DNA of 64,000 nucleotides from JAVVEH01 sp032251435 (GTDB lineage Bacteria; Verrucomicrobiota; Lentisphaeria; Oligosphaerales; MVZH01), in NCBI GenBank assembly GCA_032251435.1, contig JAVVEH010000016.1:26601-90600 (forward strand), read 5' to 3'. Of the stretch, positions 17,225 to 25,144 are shown one piece after another. The notes beneath the pieces were generated by a model. It searched no databases, was not told the origin of the DNA, and worked only from the letters and a program-made list of their open reading frames with translations. Within the stretch, counting starts at the first letter, position 1. Every line of letters starts with the position of its first letter. The position numbers were made by a program, and so were the translations under genes.

Positions 17225-19567
17225 ATGACCACGTTAAGCATCAAACTACCGTCTCACAGCGATGCCGGGGCGGAGAGCGACCCGCAGCAGATCGAGATCA
17301 CGCATCTGGCGGCCCGCGAACTGTCCCTTGCCGACCTGCAGGAGGCGCGTTCCCCTTCCCCGGGCGTTGTTATCCTTTTGCCGCAATCCGACAGTTTTAC
17401 GCTAACCATTGACGACGAGCCCGGACTCATGGTGCCGGGAGTCGCGCAGGTGTTGAGCGGCAATTCGGCCTGGGGCGTTGTGCCGCCTGCCTCCGCGGAG
17501 GACGGGGAGACCACTCACGTCTCAGTTGCATTGGTCGAATTGAACGCGGTGATCAATGATGCTATCCCGCTGCAGGAACTGCTCGGCCTGCCCAGACATC
17601 TGAACACCCGGGCGAGCGAAGAGGCGGAGCGGCTGTGTGAAAATCTTGTCTGCCATGGTGCGGAATTGATTCTTTCTCCAGGACAGCCCGATGTCATGCA
17701 GCATCTCATCGCCGTCCGCCTGGTTGCCTTGCTGCTGACTTCGGCCGGTATCCCCCAGCTAGACAAAAACGACGAGCAGTGGGATGACCGGATCCTGAAA
17801 CTGAAGACATTTTTAGTCAATAATATGGGCTTCCCCCCCACGACTGACGAAATGGCTGTTCATATGGGGATGTCGCGCTCGAGTTTCTATCGCTGGGCAG
17901 CTCCCCTGCTGGGCTGTTCGCCGGTTCAATACCTGCGCCAGATGCGCCTGGAGAAAAGCCAGGAACTGCTCCATAACACCTCGCTGTCCATAGAGCGGAT
18001 TGCGGAATGCACCGGCTTCAGCTCCCGCCAGCATATGTGGCAGGAATTTTCCAAACAGTTTCAGATTACCCCGGCTCAACTGCGGCGGCAGATCAAGCGG
18101 ATATCCCAGGACAATCCGTTGGACAAGGTGGAGAGTCTTATCCGGCAACACCGCTTTGAGGAAGCTCTGACAACTTGCAAAAGCAGGCTGCGCGACACGC
18201 CGGCCGGTCATGCCAGAGATCAGATCCTGGAGCAGCAGGCCCGCTGTCTGTATGCCATGGGCAAGATCAACGAAGCCGTGGAAACTTGGGAGGCCATGCT
18301 CAAAGGGCCATGGGCCATTGAGGCCGGGCAACAGCTTTGCAGCCATCACTACAGGTGCGGAAATTACCAGCAGGCCAGTGAAATCTTCGCTGAACTCTTT
18401 GCGAAGGCAACCGAAAACCAGCGGCATGACCTGATCATGTCCTGGTGCCACCAGGTGGGGGGACTGGTGGCCAGACGGATCTCCGGGCCGCTTCCCGACT
18501 ATCTGAATGTTCGGCGGCACTACTTTCCGGGCAATGTGCGCAGCATGTCGGTCACGGCCGAGGCTCTCAAGGGGCTTGGACAGGAGAATCGGGTGATGAA
18601 GGAATGCCCAGACTTACACGGCCGGCACATGCACGCGCTCCGTCGGGCCGGGCTATTCCATCTGGGGATTGAAGGAACAGAAGCGGGCACGGAAGGAGGC
18701 AAGGCAACCTCCTTGATGTTTATGGGACAGTATGCGGAAGCAATGGAACTGGCACCGCATGATCCCGGGCTTATGGCCCAGGCGCTCACCCGACTGGGAC
18801 GGGCCAGCGAGGCCGTCGCCTGCTACCCCGATCACTGCCAGGAGGCCTATCTCGTCCTGGGAAAATATCAGGAACTGCTTGACCGCTGGCCCGAGCCGTC
18901 GGAACACCAGGTGCTGGCACTTTCCGCTCTGAACAGGGCCGAAACCTTGCGGGATTATCCGGAGCAGCATGGGACGTTGTGGTATCTGGCGCAGTTCCAT
19001 CTCGGGCCGGATCACTTTCTGGCGGTGAGAAAACCGCGCCAGCCGGAATTTCACATTCCGGCTCTGTGCTGGAAGGCAGTGCAGCTGCTGGCGGCGGGAG
19101 AGGCCGAACAAGCTGATACGTTTCTCCGCAAAATCCCCCTGGTGCAATCGGCCGACTACTGGCGATGGGCGGAACCCAGTTGCAATGAAACGAGTCTGAC
19201 AACCATCACCCGGGGCCTGGCCGGGAAACTCGACCTGGCCCAGGCTGAACTGAAAAGAATTGTTGAAAAACTGAAATATACCGACTACCAGTGTATGTGG
19301 CATGACGCCGCATTTTTACTGGGCGCGATTGACGCGGAAGCCTACAAGCATCAACCCTGTCAAGCCAACGTGGAAAACCGCCTGGCTCTGATCATGATCC
19401 TGAAGGACGACCTGGACAACCGGGGAACCGCTGAAAGTTACCACTCGCTCCTGGAGCGGCTTTCGGGCTTTTACCTGTTGTCAAGACCCCAGTTGCGGGC
19501 GTTCCTCAACTGGCGTCTACAATCTTTGATCCAAGAGCGCGGGCCGGACTTTCGTGTCCGGCTTTGA
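17225..19567 (+). CDS. AraC-family transcriptional regulator with long C-terminal TPR-like region
   Basis: 780 residues, more than twice the usual ~300. Residues 1-180 look like a cupin-type sensing domain (PSPGVVILLPQSDSFTL). The paired HTH lies at about 190-292: DEMAVHMGMSRSSFYRW, then SIERIAECTGFSSRQHMW, then ITPAQLRRQIK. From 300 to the end comes a helical-repeat region of TPR character (RFEEALTTCKSRLRDTPAG, ARCLYAMGKINEAVETWEAM). A position after the DNA-binding domain is unusual; it could receive a partner protein or ligand. GTAGGT 5 nt before the ATG is a weak ribosome site. Neighbours suggest control of corrinoid or PEP-CTERM genes, but this is inference. Confidence 0.8.
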   Translation: MTTLSIKLPSHSDAGAESDPQQIEITHLAARELSLADLQEARSPSPGVVILLPQSDSFTLTIDDEPGLMVPGVAQVLSGNSAWGVVPPASAEDGETTHVSVALVELNAVINDAIPLQELLGLPRHLNTRASEEAERLCENLVCHGAELILSPGQPDVMQHLIAVRLVALLLTSAGIPQLDKNDEQWDDRILKLKTFLVNNMGFPPTTDEMAVHMGMSRSSFYRWAAPLLGCSPVQYLRQMRLEKSQELLHNTSLSIERIAECTGFSSRQHMWQEFSKQFQITPAQLRRQIKRISQDNPLDKVESLIRQHRFEEALTTCKSRLRDTPAGHARDQILEQQARCLYAMGKINEAVETWEAMLKGPWAIEAGQQLCSHHYRCGNYQQASEIFAELFAKATENQRHDLIMSWCHQVGGLVARRISGPLPDYLNVRRHYFPGNVRSMSVTAEALKGLGQENRVMKECPDLHGRHMHALRRAGLFHLGIEGTEAGTEGGKATSLMFMGQYAEAMELAPHDPGLMAQALTRLGRASEAVACYPDHCQEAYLVLGKYQELLDRWPEPSEHQVLALSALNRAETLRDYPEQHGTLWYLAQFHLGPDHFLAVRKPRQPEFHIPALCWKAVQLLAAGEAEQADTFLRKIPLVQSADYWRWAEPSCNETSLTTITRGLAGKLDLAQAELKRIVEKLKYTDYQCMWHDAAFLLGAIDAEAYKHQPCQANVENRLALIMILKDDLDNRGTAESYHSLLERLSGFYLLSRPQLRAFLNWRLQSLIQERGPDFRVRL

Positions 19568-19629
19568 CGGGCAGGAACCCCCGGCCTGCGGCATCCTTAT
19601 CTCAAGAGAGCTGAAAATACTGGATGCCG

Positions 19630-19722
19630 TCAATACGTGATGAATGTGCTTCCGGGCGCTCCGCAAATACCGCATTTTTCGGGAATGAATTTTTCGATAT
19701 TGCCACATGTCGGGCACAGATT
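19630..19722 (-). pseudogene. Orphan rubredoxin-like zinc-ribbon fragment
   Basis: The minus strand encodes CPTCGNIEKFIPEKCGICG followed by APGSTFITY and a stop at 19630. Two CxxCG knuckles 13 residues apart are the rubredoxin-like tail of rubrerythrin-type proteins. An in-frame TAA sits two codons upstream of the first Cys and no start codon precedes it, so this is a gene remnant. The rest of 19568-19999 shows no gene, and I found no cobalamin-riboswitch core before the corrinoid gene. Confidence 0.5.
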
Positions 19723-19999
19723 TTAACAACTCCCGGACATTCTGGCTTTGCGGAAGCAGGTAGCCGGAGTCCCGGATAACATCTCCGCCATCACTTTTTT
19801 AGGGTAGCCACGCTTTATCATTTTCCAAATAAAACATGGGTTTAATGGCATTTTAAGCGGTCCACTTAGGTTTATTCCTTAATGTCATGGACGGTTCGGT
19901 CCCGCGTTTTTTCTCCCTTCAGGTTCTTGACCCCGGGAACTTACCGGCTATGGTGACCAGCTTTGCTGGATAACGACCTATAAAAAGGGCTGTCTCGTC

Positions 20000-21868
20000 A
20001 TGTCTACTGCTCACTTATCATGTAAAGTTGTCTTTCAGCCAAGCGGAAAGACACGCCTTGTTCCGTTTGAAACGACGATCTCCCAAGCCGCCGCCTTGGC
20101 CGGGCTGGCGATTCACAACCCCTGCGGCGGGCAGGGCACGTGCGGAAAGTGCCGGGTCATCGTCCACAGCGGGGACTGTCCACCCAGTAGCCACTGCCGG
20201 GAAATATTAACCGCGCGCCAATTGGAGCGCGGGGCGCGTCTGGCATGCAAATGCCAAATCCAGTCGGACGCGGTCGTGGAAATTCCCTTTGAATCACTGA
20301 TTGACCAACCCGATAATAAAATTCTCACCGCCGGGGAGAGTCAGGCGGTTGAGGTGTCGCCGGCTGTTTACAAGCGCTTCTTTAACCTGCCCGCGCCGAC
20401 ATCCGAAGATGACATCAGTGATCTGGAGCGGTTGGCCCGGGAACTGGACCTGCCCTTGTTCGCCCATTTGCCGGTACTGCGGGAGCTCCCCGGATTTTTG
20501 CGGGAGAACGCGTTTTCCGGAACCGCCCTGCTGCGTAACGGGGATCAACTTCTGGGACTGGAAGCTGGTGATACCGAGGACACCTGCTATGGCGTGGCGT
20601 TTGACATTGGCACGACCACGCTGGTCGGCACACTGATTCATCTGCCGAGCGGTCAGGAAAAACACGTTGTCGCCCGGATGAATCCCCAGATTCCGGTCGG
20701 GGATGATGTGATTACCCGTATTCAAGCCACCCGGCAGACACCCCCCAAACTCGCGGAGATGCGGAAAGCCATTATCGGCACGGTCAATGAGATTCTCGCC
20801 GAGCTGGCGGCCGGTGAGGGGATATCAATTGAATCCATCTATGAAATTGTTCTGGCCGGGAATACAACCATGCAGCACATCCTCTGCGGTGTCAGCCCGG
20901 CGGCTCTAGGTGAAGTGCCGTTTCCCCCGGTGTTCCGCCGGGGGCTGGCTCTGGCGGCCGCTGATCTTGGCGTGACGGTCAATCCCAAGGGCGTGGTTTT
21001 TGTTTTTCCCAACATCGGGGGGTTTGTCGGTGGCGACACGGTGGCCGGGATTCTGGCCGCGTCGCTGGACACGGCGGACAAACCCGTGGTGTTGGTGGAT
21101 ATCGGAACCAACGGGGAAATTGTTCTGGCCCACGACGGCGGTTTGATGGCGACCTCCACGGCCGCGGGACCCGCGTTCGAGGGGGCCCGGATCACGCATG
21201 GCATGCGGGCGGCGGATGGGGCCATTGAAAAAATATGGTTCGCCGACGGCGATGTCCGCATGCGGACGGTGGGCGACGAAGCCCCGGTCGGTCTGTGCGG
21301 AACGGCCCTGATTGACCTAACCGCGGTGCTTTTGGATCTGGGGGTGGTTGACATCACCGGGCGGATTCTGGAGGACGGAGAACTGCCTGAAAGCCTGCCT
21401 GAAGCCGTTCGCAAACGGATTATCAGGGATGAAGCCGGCGTTCCCTCGTTCGCTCTGGCCTTTCCGGAACAAACCACGTCGGGCGAGGGAGTCCTGTTAT
21501 TTCAACGGGATCTGCGGGAACTACAGCTGGCCAGCGGGGCGATCCGGGCCGGGGTCAGTATCATGATCCGGCAGGCGGGACTGACCGTGGATGACATTTC
21601 AGAAGTCCTTCTGGCTGGGGCGTTCGGTAATTATATCCGCCGGGAGAACGCCTGCCGGATTGGACTGCTCCCGGATTTGCCGGTGGAACGGATCCGGTTT
21701 ATCGGCAACGCAGCCAGTGGCGGCGCGAAAATGGCCTTGCTGTCCGGCGCCACACGGAAACGGGCCGAGGCCTTCGCCGGCAAGGTCGAGCACATCGACC
21801 TGTCTTCCGATCCGGATTTCCAGATGGAATTCGGCATGGCCATGATGTTTCCGGGAGAGGAATTTTAA
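20000..21868 (+). CDS. RACo-family corrinoid reductive activator (ASKHA domain, [2Fe-2S])
   Basis: 622 residues. The N-terminal ~95 residues are a plant-type ferredoxin domain with Cys42, Cys48, Cys51 and Cys83 (CGGQGTCGKC). After a linker, the ASKHA ATPase domain has the phosphate loops VAFDIGTTTLVG (202-207 core) and VLVDIGTNGEI, and the C-terminal family block AGAFGNYIRRENACRIGLLP. RACo proteins use ATP and a [2Fe-2S] centre to reduce inactive Co(II) corrinoid proteins back to Co(I) in methyltransferase systems. No corrinoid protein or methyltransferase gene lies in the window, so the partner is elsewhere. AAGGG 12 nt upstream is the likely ribosome site. Confidence 0.9.
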   Translation: MSTAHLSCKVVFQPSGKTRLVPFETTISQAAALAGLAIHNPCGGQGTCGKCRVIVHSGDCPPSSHCREILTARQLERGARLACKCQIQSDAVVEIPFESLIDQPDNKILTAGESQAVEVSPAVYKRFFNLPAPTSEDDISDLERLARELDLPLFAHLPVLRELPGFLRENAFSGTALLRNGDQLLGLEAGDTEDTCYGVAFDIGTTTLVGTLIHLPSGQEKHVVARMNPQIPVGDDVITRIQATRQTPPKLAEMRKAIIGTVNEILAELAAGEGISIESIYEIVLAGNTTMQHILCGVSPAALGEVPFPPVFRRGLALAAADLGVTVNPKGVVFVFPNIGGFVGGDTVAGILAASLDTADKPVVLVDIGTNGEIVLAHDGGLMATSTAAGPAFEGARITHGMRAADGAIEKIWFADGDVRMRTVGDEAPVGLCGTALIDLTAVLLDLGVVDITGRILEDGELPESLPEAVRKRIIRDEAGVPSFALAFPEQTTSGEGVLLFQRDLRELQLASGAIRAGVSIMIRQAGLTVDDISEVLLAGAFGNYIRRENACRIGLLPDLPVERIRFIGNAASGGAKMALLSGATRKRAEAFAGKVEHIDLSSDPDFQMEFGMAMMFPGEEF

Positions 21869-21871
21869 AAA

Positions 21872-22090
21872 TTGATCAATACCAGCAAGGTGGCCGATTA
21901 CGTGCGGCGCTTCAACGACGGTGATACCGAGCTGTATCCCCAGGCGATTCCGAACCGCGACGCGCTTGCGTTCATGGAAGCCAATGTGCCGCGGTTCGAA
22001 TGCCCCGACACCATCCTGGAACGGACGTATTATTTCCGGTGGTGGACCTACCGCAAGCATATCAAGGAGACACCACACGCTTCTTTGTGA
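21872..22090 (+). pseudogene. Stump of an MGH1-like / trehalase-type glycoside hydrolase gene
   Basis: Starting 3 nt after the RACo stop with TTG, the frame encodes 72 residues that match the N-terminus of a large glycoside hydrolase family: YVRRFNDGDTELY, IPNRDALAFMEANVP, FECPDTILERTYYFRWWTY, RKHIKETP. Here the frame ends (HASL, stop). A +1 shift would restore FFVIT, the expected next motif, but only a few codons follow before unrelated sequence. Most of the gene is therefore lost. Its position implies it was once co-transcribed with the RACo gene. Confidence 0.7.
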
Positions 22091-22165
22091 TCACGCTGAC
22101 AACCGAAAGACTGGTTCAGCCGCCCCCGGCGGGGAGGAACCGACCGCTCCCCGATGGCACGCCGC

Positions 22166-23092
22166 TCAGTCGGCGGCGGGGAAAATCGTCATGCCTTTTT
22201 CGACCTTGTCAGCGCCACTGAGCGCCTTGCAGATCGCGACCTTTTCCTTGACCTCAGTCACTTCGAGAGTGGCGACCTTGGTCATCTCGCTGTCAAGCAC
22301 CTCTCCGGTGTCCGGGTCGACGATTTCCTCGACCCCGCCGACGACGAATGTCATGCCGACGGCAACCCCTTCGCGAGTGCCCCGGTTGATGATGACCTTG
22401 GCGGGACTGGCCAGAACAACGGTTCCCTCCCAGGGGACCTTGTCGAGCTGTTCGATAAGAAAGCCGACGCATTGATCAACCGCGTCGGCACAGGCTTTGC
22501 CGACGTTGTCGTCCAGAAATCCGCCTAGATTGCCGGTCAATCCCCCGAGTTTCGACCCGTAGTAGCCAAGATTCAGACCGCGCTTGTGTGACTTGCCGAC
22601 CACCGATTTCGAGGCGGCGACCTGGCCGGTCTCGGAATTAACCAGGTAGATGGTCATATTGATCTCCGCTTTGCTGCCGCTGCCGCCAACGCGGATTCCC
22701 TTGAAGCCGATTCCGCCGCCGCCCCCGGTCGTCTCCTGGACATGGGTGATCGAACCGCGGACTAGCAGTTGGGCGGGGGTCATGCGCCCGACTTTCGGGG
22801 CTTTTTTCCCTCCGGCGGCCCGGTCGCTGGCGGCAAAGTCCTGTTCTTTCATCGCGGCGTTGCGCATTTCGGCAGTACCCAGCACAATGAATTGGTCCGT
22901 GGCTTTAAGACGGTCGGTCATCAAGGTTTCAAAGCCCTCGCCGAGACTCCAGCGTCCCCGCCAGTTGGCTTCATTGTCAAACGTGCTAACCGTGATCGTG
23001 TAGCGCAAGTTGCCCTCCGCCGCGGACAGCGTCAGGGGAAGACAAAGCAAAGCCAGACTACCGGCTTTAAGTAAAGCTCTTGGAAGATTCAT
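22166..23092 (-). CDS. CsgG-like secreted protein
   Basis: 308 residues with a signal peptide (LALLCLPLTLSAAEG) lacking a lipobox Cys, unlike curli CsgG, which is a lipoprotein. The CsgG-type core (PF03783) is visible: YTITVSTFDNEANW, GFETLMTDRLKATDQFIVL, TPAQLLVRGSITHV, INMTIYLVNSETGQV. A Gly-rich insert (TTGGGGGIGFKGI) interrupts it. The C-terminal ~80 residues resemble an FlgT-C-like domain (REGVAVGMTFVVGG). Related proteins form outer-membrane export pores or sit in the periplasm; without lipidation a soluble periplasmic role is plausible. AGGAGG before the ATG supports the start. No curli subunit gene is adjacent. Confidence 0.75.
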   Translation of the reverse strand: MNLPRALLKAGSLALLCLPLTLSAAEGNLRYTITVSTFDNEANWRGRWSLGEGFETLMTDRLKATDQFIVLGTAEMRNAAMKEQDFAASDRAAGGKKAPKVGRMTPAQLLVRGSITHVQETTGGGGGIGFKGIRVGGSGSKAEINMTIYLVNSETGQVAASKSVVGKSHKRGLNLGYYGSKLGGLTGNLGGFLDDNVGKACADAVDQCVGFLIEQLDKVPWEGTVVLASPAKVIINRGTREGVAVGMTFVVGGVEEIVDPDTGEVLDSEMTKVATLEVTEVKEKVAICKALSGADKVEKGMTIFPAAD

Positions 23093-23198
23093 CGCGACCT
23101 CCTGAATTTCTTGGCGAACATTATAGAGAATACGAACGCGACACGCGACCGCATACCATCGTATTCATACTATGCCGGGAACCACCAATAAGTCAAGT

Positions 23199-23258
23199 TC
23201 GGAGTTCTCATCTCCTCTTAGACCATTTTTGGGAAAAATGGTCGGGGCGCGGAGATTG
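23199..23258. repeat. 60-bp copy of the tRNA-Pro 3' end and downstream flank
   Basis: 23199-23258 is identical to 23335-23394, which covers the last ~19 nt of tRNA-Pro including CCA and the downstream hairpin GACCATTTTTGGGAAAAATGGTC. The 76-bp spacer contains palindromes but no gene. Confidence 0.85.
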
Positions 23259-23375
23259 CCGTTTCGCGGCGCTTCACTGCCAACCGCTTCGGGTTGGCCT
23301 CTGTTCCTCGGCAAGCTCGGAACGGTCAAACTCCTTCGGAGTTCTCATCTCCTCTTAGACCATTTTTGGGAAAAA

Positions 23376-23453
23376 TGGTCGGGGCGCGGAGATTCGAACT
23401 CCGGACCTTCTGGTCCCAAACCAGACGCGCTAACCAGACTGCGCTACGCCCCG
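23376..23453 (-). tRNA. tRNA-Pro (UGG)
   Basis: The minus strand folds into a full cloverleaf: acceptor CGGGGCG/CGCCCCG, D-stem GCGC, anticodon stem TCTGG/CCAGA with loop TTTGGGA (anticodon TGG), T-arm CGGAG-TTCGAAT-CTCCG, discriminator A and an encoded CCA. The CCA is also part of a 3' hairpin that may act as terminator. Confidence 0.95.
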
Positions 23454-23638
23454 TGAATCAAGAAGGCCTATAACGTACTGCGGAAGTCATGTTTTGCAAC
23501 GGGGAAAGTGTTGATTTATCAGCCGGATGCGGACGCGGGCTTGCGACTTGCAAACAAGCGAGTGTCATTTAAGGTAGCCCCCAAGGTCTTGCGAATTAAT
23601 TTATGTGACAGGCGACAACGGTATGACGGATAATTATT

Positions 23639-24919
23639 ATGACTGATCCATTCACCGACCTTGCGATTATCGGCGCCGGCGCCGGAGGCCTGATGGGGGC
23701 GGTCATGGCCGCTCAGGCGGGGATACGGTGCGTCTTAATCGAACGCAAACCGCAACCCGGGCGAAAACTGTTGATGTGCGCCAATAATCGGTGTAATCTG
23801 ACCAATGATCTGGCCGCTGATGACATGATCGCCGCTTATGGCGCTCCCGTCGGTGATTTCCTCACACCGGCGATCACGGGACTGTCACCCCGGGCGCTCT
23901 GCCAATGGTTCGCCGCCAATGGCTTGAAAACCCGGACGCATAAAGACGGCAAAGTGTTTCCCCATAGCGAAAAATCCACGGATGTGATTCGGTTTTTCAG
24001 CGGTCAATTGCGTGATCACAACGTGCCGGTGATGTATAATGCGCCGGTTGAAGCAATTGAACGGTTGCCTGACGGCTTTTTGGTAGTCTGCGCTTGTTTC
24101 ACCTTGAGGGCGCGGACCATTTTGCTGGCGACAGGGGGGGTGAGTTATCCAAAGACGGGATCTGTCGGGGACGGGCAAAAGATCGCCCGGTCCCTGGGGC
24201 ATAAAATCACACCGTACCGCCCCGGACTAGTTGGCTGGGATGTCGCTGAGCGGTGGCTGACGACGGCGGGGCAGGGGGCTTTGCCTGGCGCCAAGGTCAC
24301 GATTTACGCGGGAGAGACGTGTGTCGGCGCGACGACCGGTGAAATTGAGTATTCACATCAGGGAATTCGCGGGCCTGCGGTCATTGACGCCAGTCGGCTC
24401 ATGGCCAGGCACGGGGGCAGTGAGTTCCGACTCGAAGTGGACCTCTTTCCCCGATGGTCCGAAAACGAGTTGACCGATCAACTGGAACGCGGCCTGGGCG
24501 CCAACGCCGGAAGTGTGGCCAAAACGTTGGCCGGCCGCATGCTTTCCCCGCCCTTTGTCCGAGGATTTTTCAAGCACGCGTCACTGCGCGAAAACGCGTC
24601 TTCAGCCACTGTCAGCGCCGCATTGAAACACTGGCTGTTGACACCGGTGAAATCCCGGCCATTGAAAGAGGCCATGGTCACGGTCGGCGGTGTTTCCTTG
24701 GCGGAAGTCAACCCCGGGACAATGGGCTCCAAACTGGTTCCCGGTCTTTATTTCTGTGGTGAAGTCTTGGATATTGACGGTCCCACGGGCGGATTTAATC
24801 TGCACGCCGCTTTCGCTACCGCCACATTAGCGGCGCGGGCGGTCGCCGCGGGAACTGAGGGGAAGAAAAAACCGCCGCGGAACCCGCGGCGGGACAAGGG
24901 CGGAAAGAAAAAATTCTGA
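23639..24919 (+). CDS. FAD-dependent oxidoreductase of the HI0933/YhiN (BaiN-like) family
   Basis: 426 residues. The FAD Rossmann motif AIIGAGAGGLMGAVMA is at the N-terminus, followed by LIERKPQPGRKLLM and NNRCNLTN, which mark this family (usually GRKLLISGNGRCNLTN). TILLATGGVSYPKTGSVGDG and the C-terminal GLYFCGEVLDIDGPTGGFNL complete the FAD site. The protein ends in a Lys-rich tail (GKKKPPRNPRRDKGGKKKF), which is not part of the domain. Relatives reduce flavin-dependent substrates; one, BaiN, acts on bile acids, but the physiological role of most is unknown. Cytosolic; no signal peptide. Confidence 0.85.
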   Translation: MTDPFTDLAIIGAGAGGLMGAVMAAQAGIRCVLIERKPQPGRKLLMCANNRCNLTNDLAADDMIAAYGAPVGDFLTPAITGLSPRALCQWFAANGLKTRTHKDGKVFPHSEKSTDVIRFFSGQLRDHNVPVMYNAPVEAIERLPDGFLVVCACFTLRARTILLATGGVSYPKTGSVGDGQKIARSLGHKITPYRPGLVGWDVAERWLTTAGQGALPGAKVTIYAGETCVGATTGEIEYSHQGIRGPAVIDASRLMARHGGSEFRLEVDLFPRWSENELTDQLERGLGANAGSVAKTLAGRMLSPPFVRGFFKHASLRENASSATVSAALKHWLLTPVKSRPLKEAMVTVGGVSLAEVNPGTMGSKLVPGLYFCGEVLDIDGPTGGFNLHAAFATATLAARAVAAGTEGKKKPPRNPRRDKGGKKKF

Positions 24920-24922
24920 CGC

Positions 24923-24967
24923 GTGGAAGTCGTGGAAGGCGTGGAAGGCGTGGAAGTCGTGGAAGGC
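24923..24967. repeat. Five tandem 9-bp repeats GTGGAAG(T/G)C
   Basis: Five uninterrupted units in order TC, GC, GC, TC, GC, plus a degenerate sixth (GGGGAAGCA). They start 4 nt after the flavoprotein stop. Confidence 0.85.
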
Positions 24968-25144
24968 GGGGAAGCAAGCAGGACCCGCGGCGGAAAATTA
25001 ATTCCGCGGCGCTGATTTTCCGCTCCGCAACCGTGCATTTTTTTTAATCCGGGTTAGCTTACAGTCAGTTGAAAAATATGCCTTCCGAGCGGATTAACTG
25101 GCTGGAAGCGCAGGCGGTTTTACGGAAATCAACAAGGAGCAAGT

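Noticed and set aside
19860..19999. Cobalamin riboswitch before the RACo gene
   Set aside because: I looked for the conserved B12-box and its core and did not find them.
23199..23453. Integrated prophage or island at tRNA-Pro
   Set aside because: Only 76 bp lies between the repeats and there is no integrase or phage gene, so at most a footprint remains.
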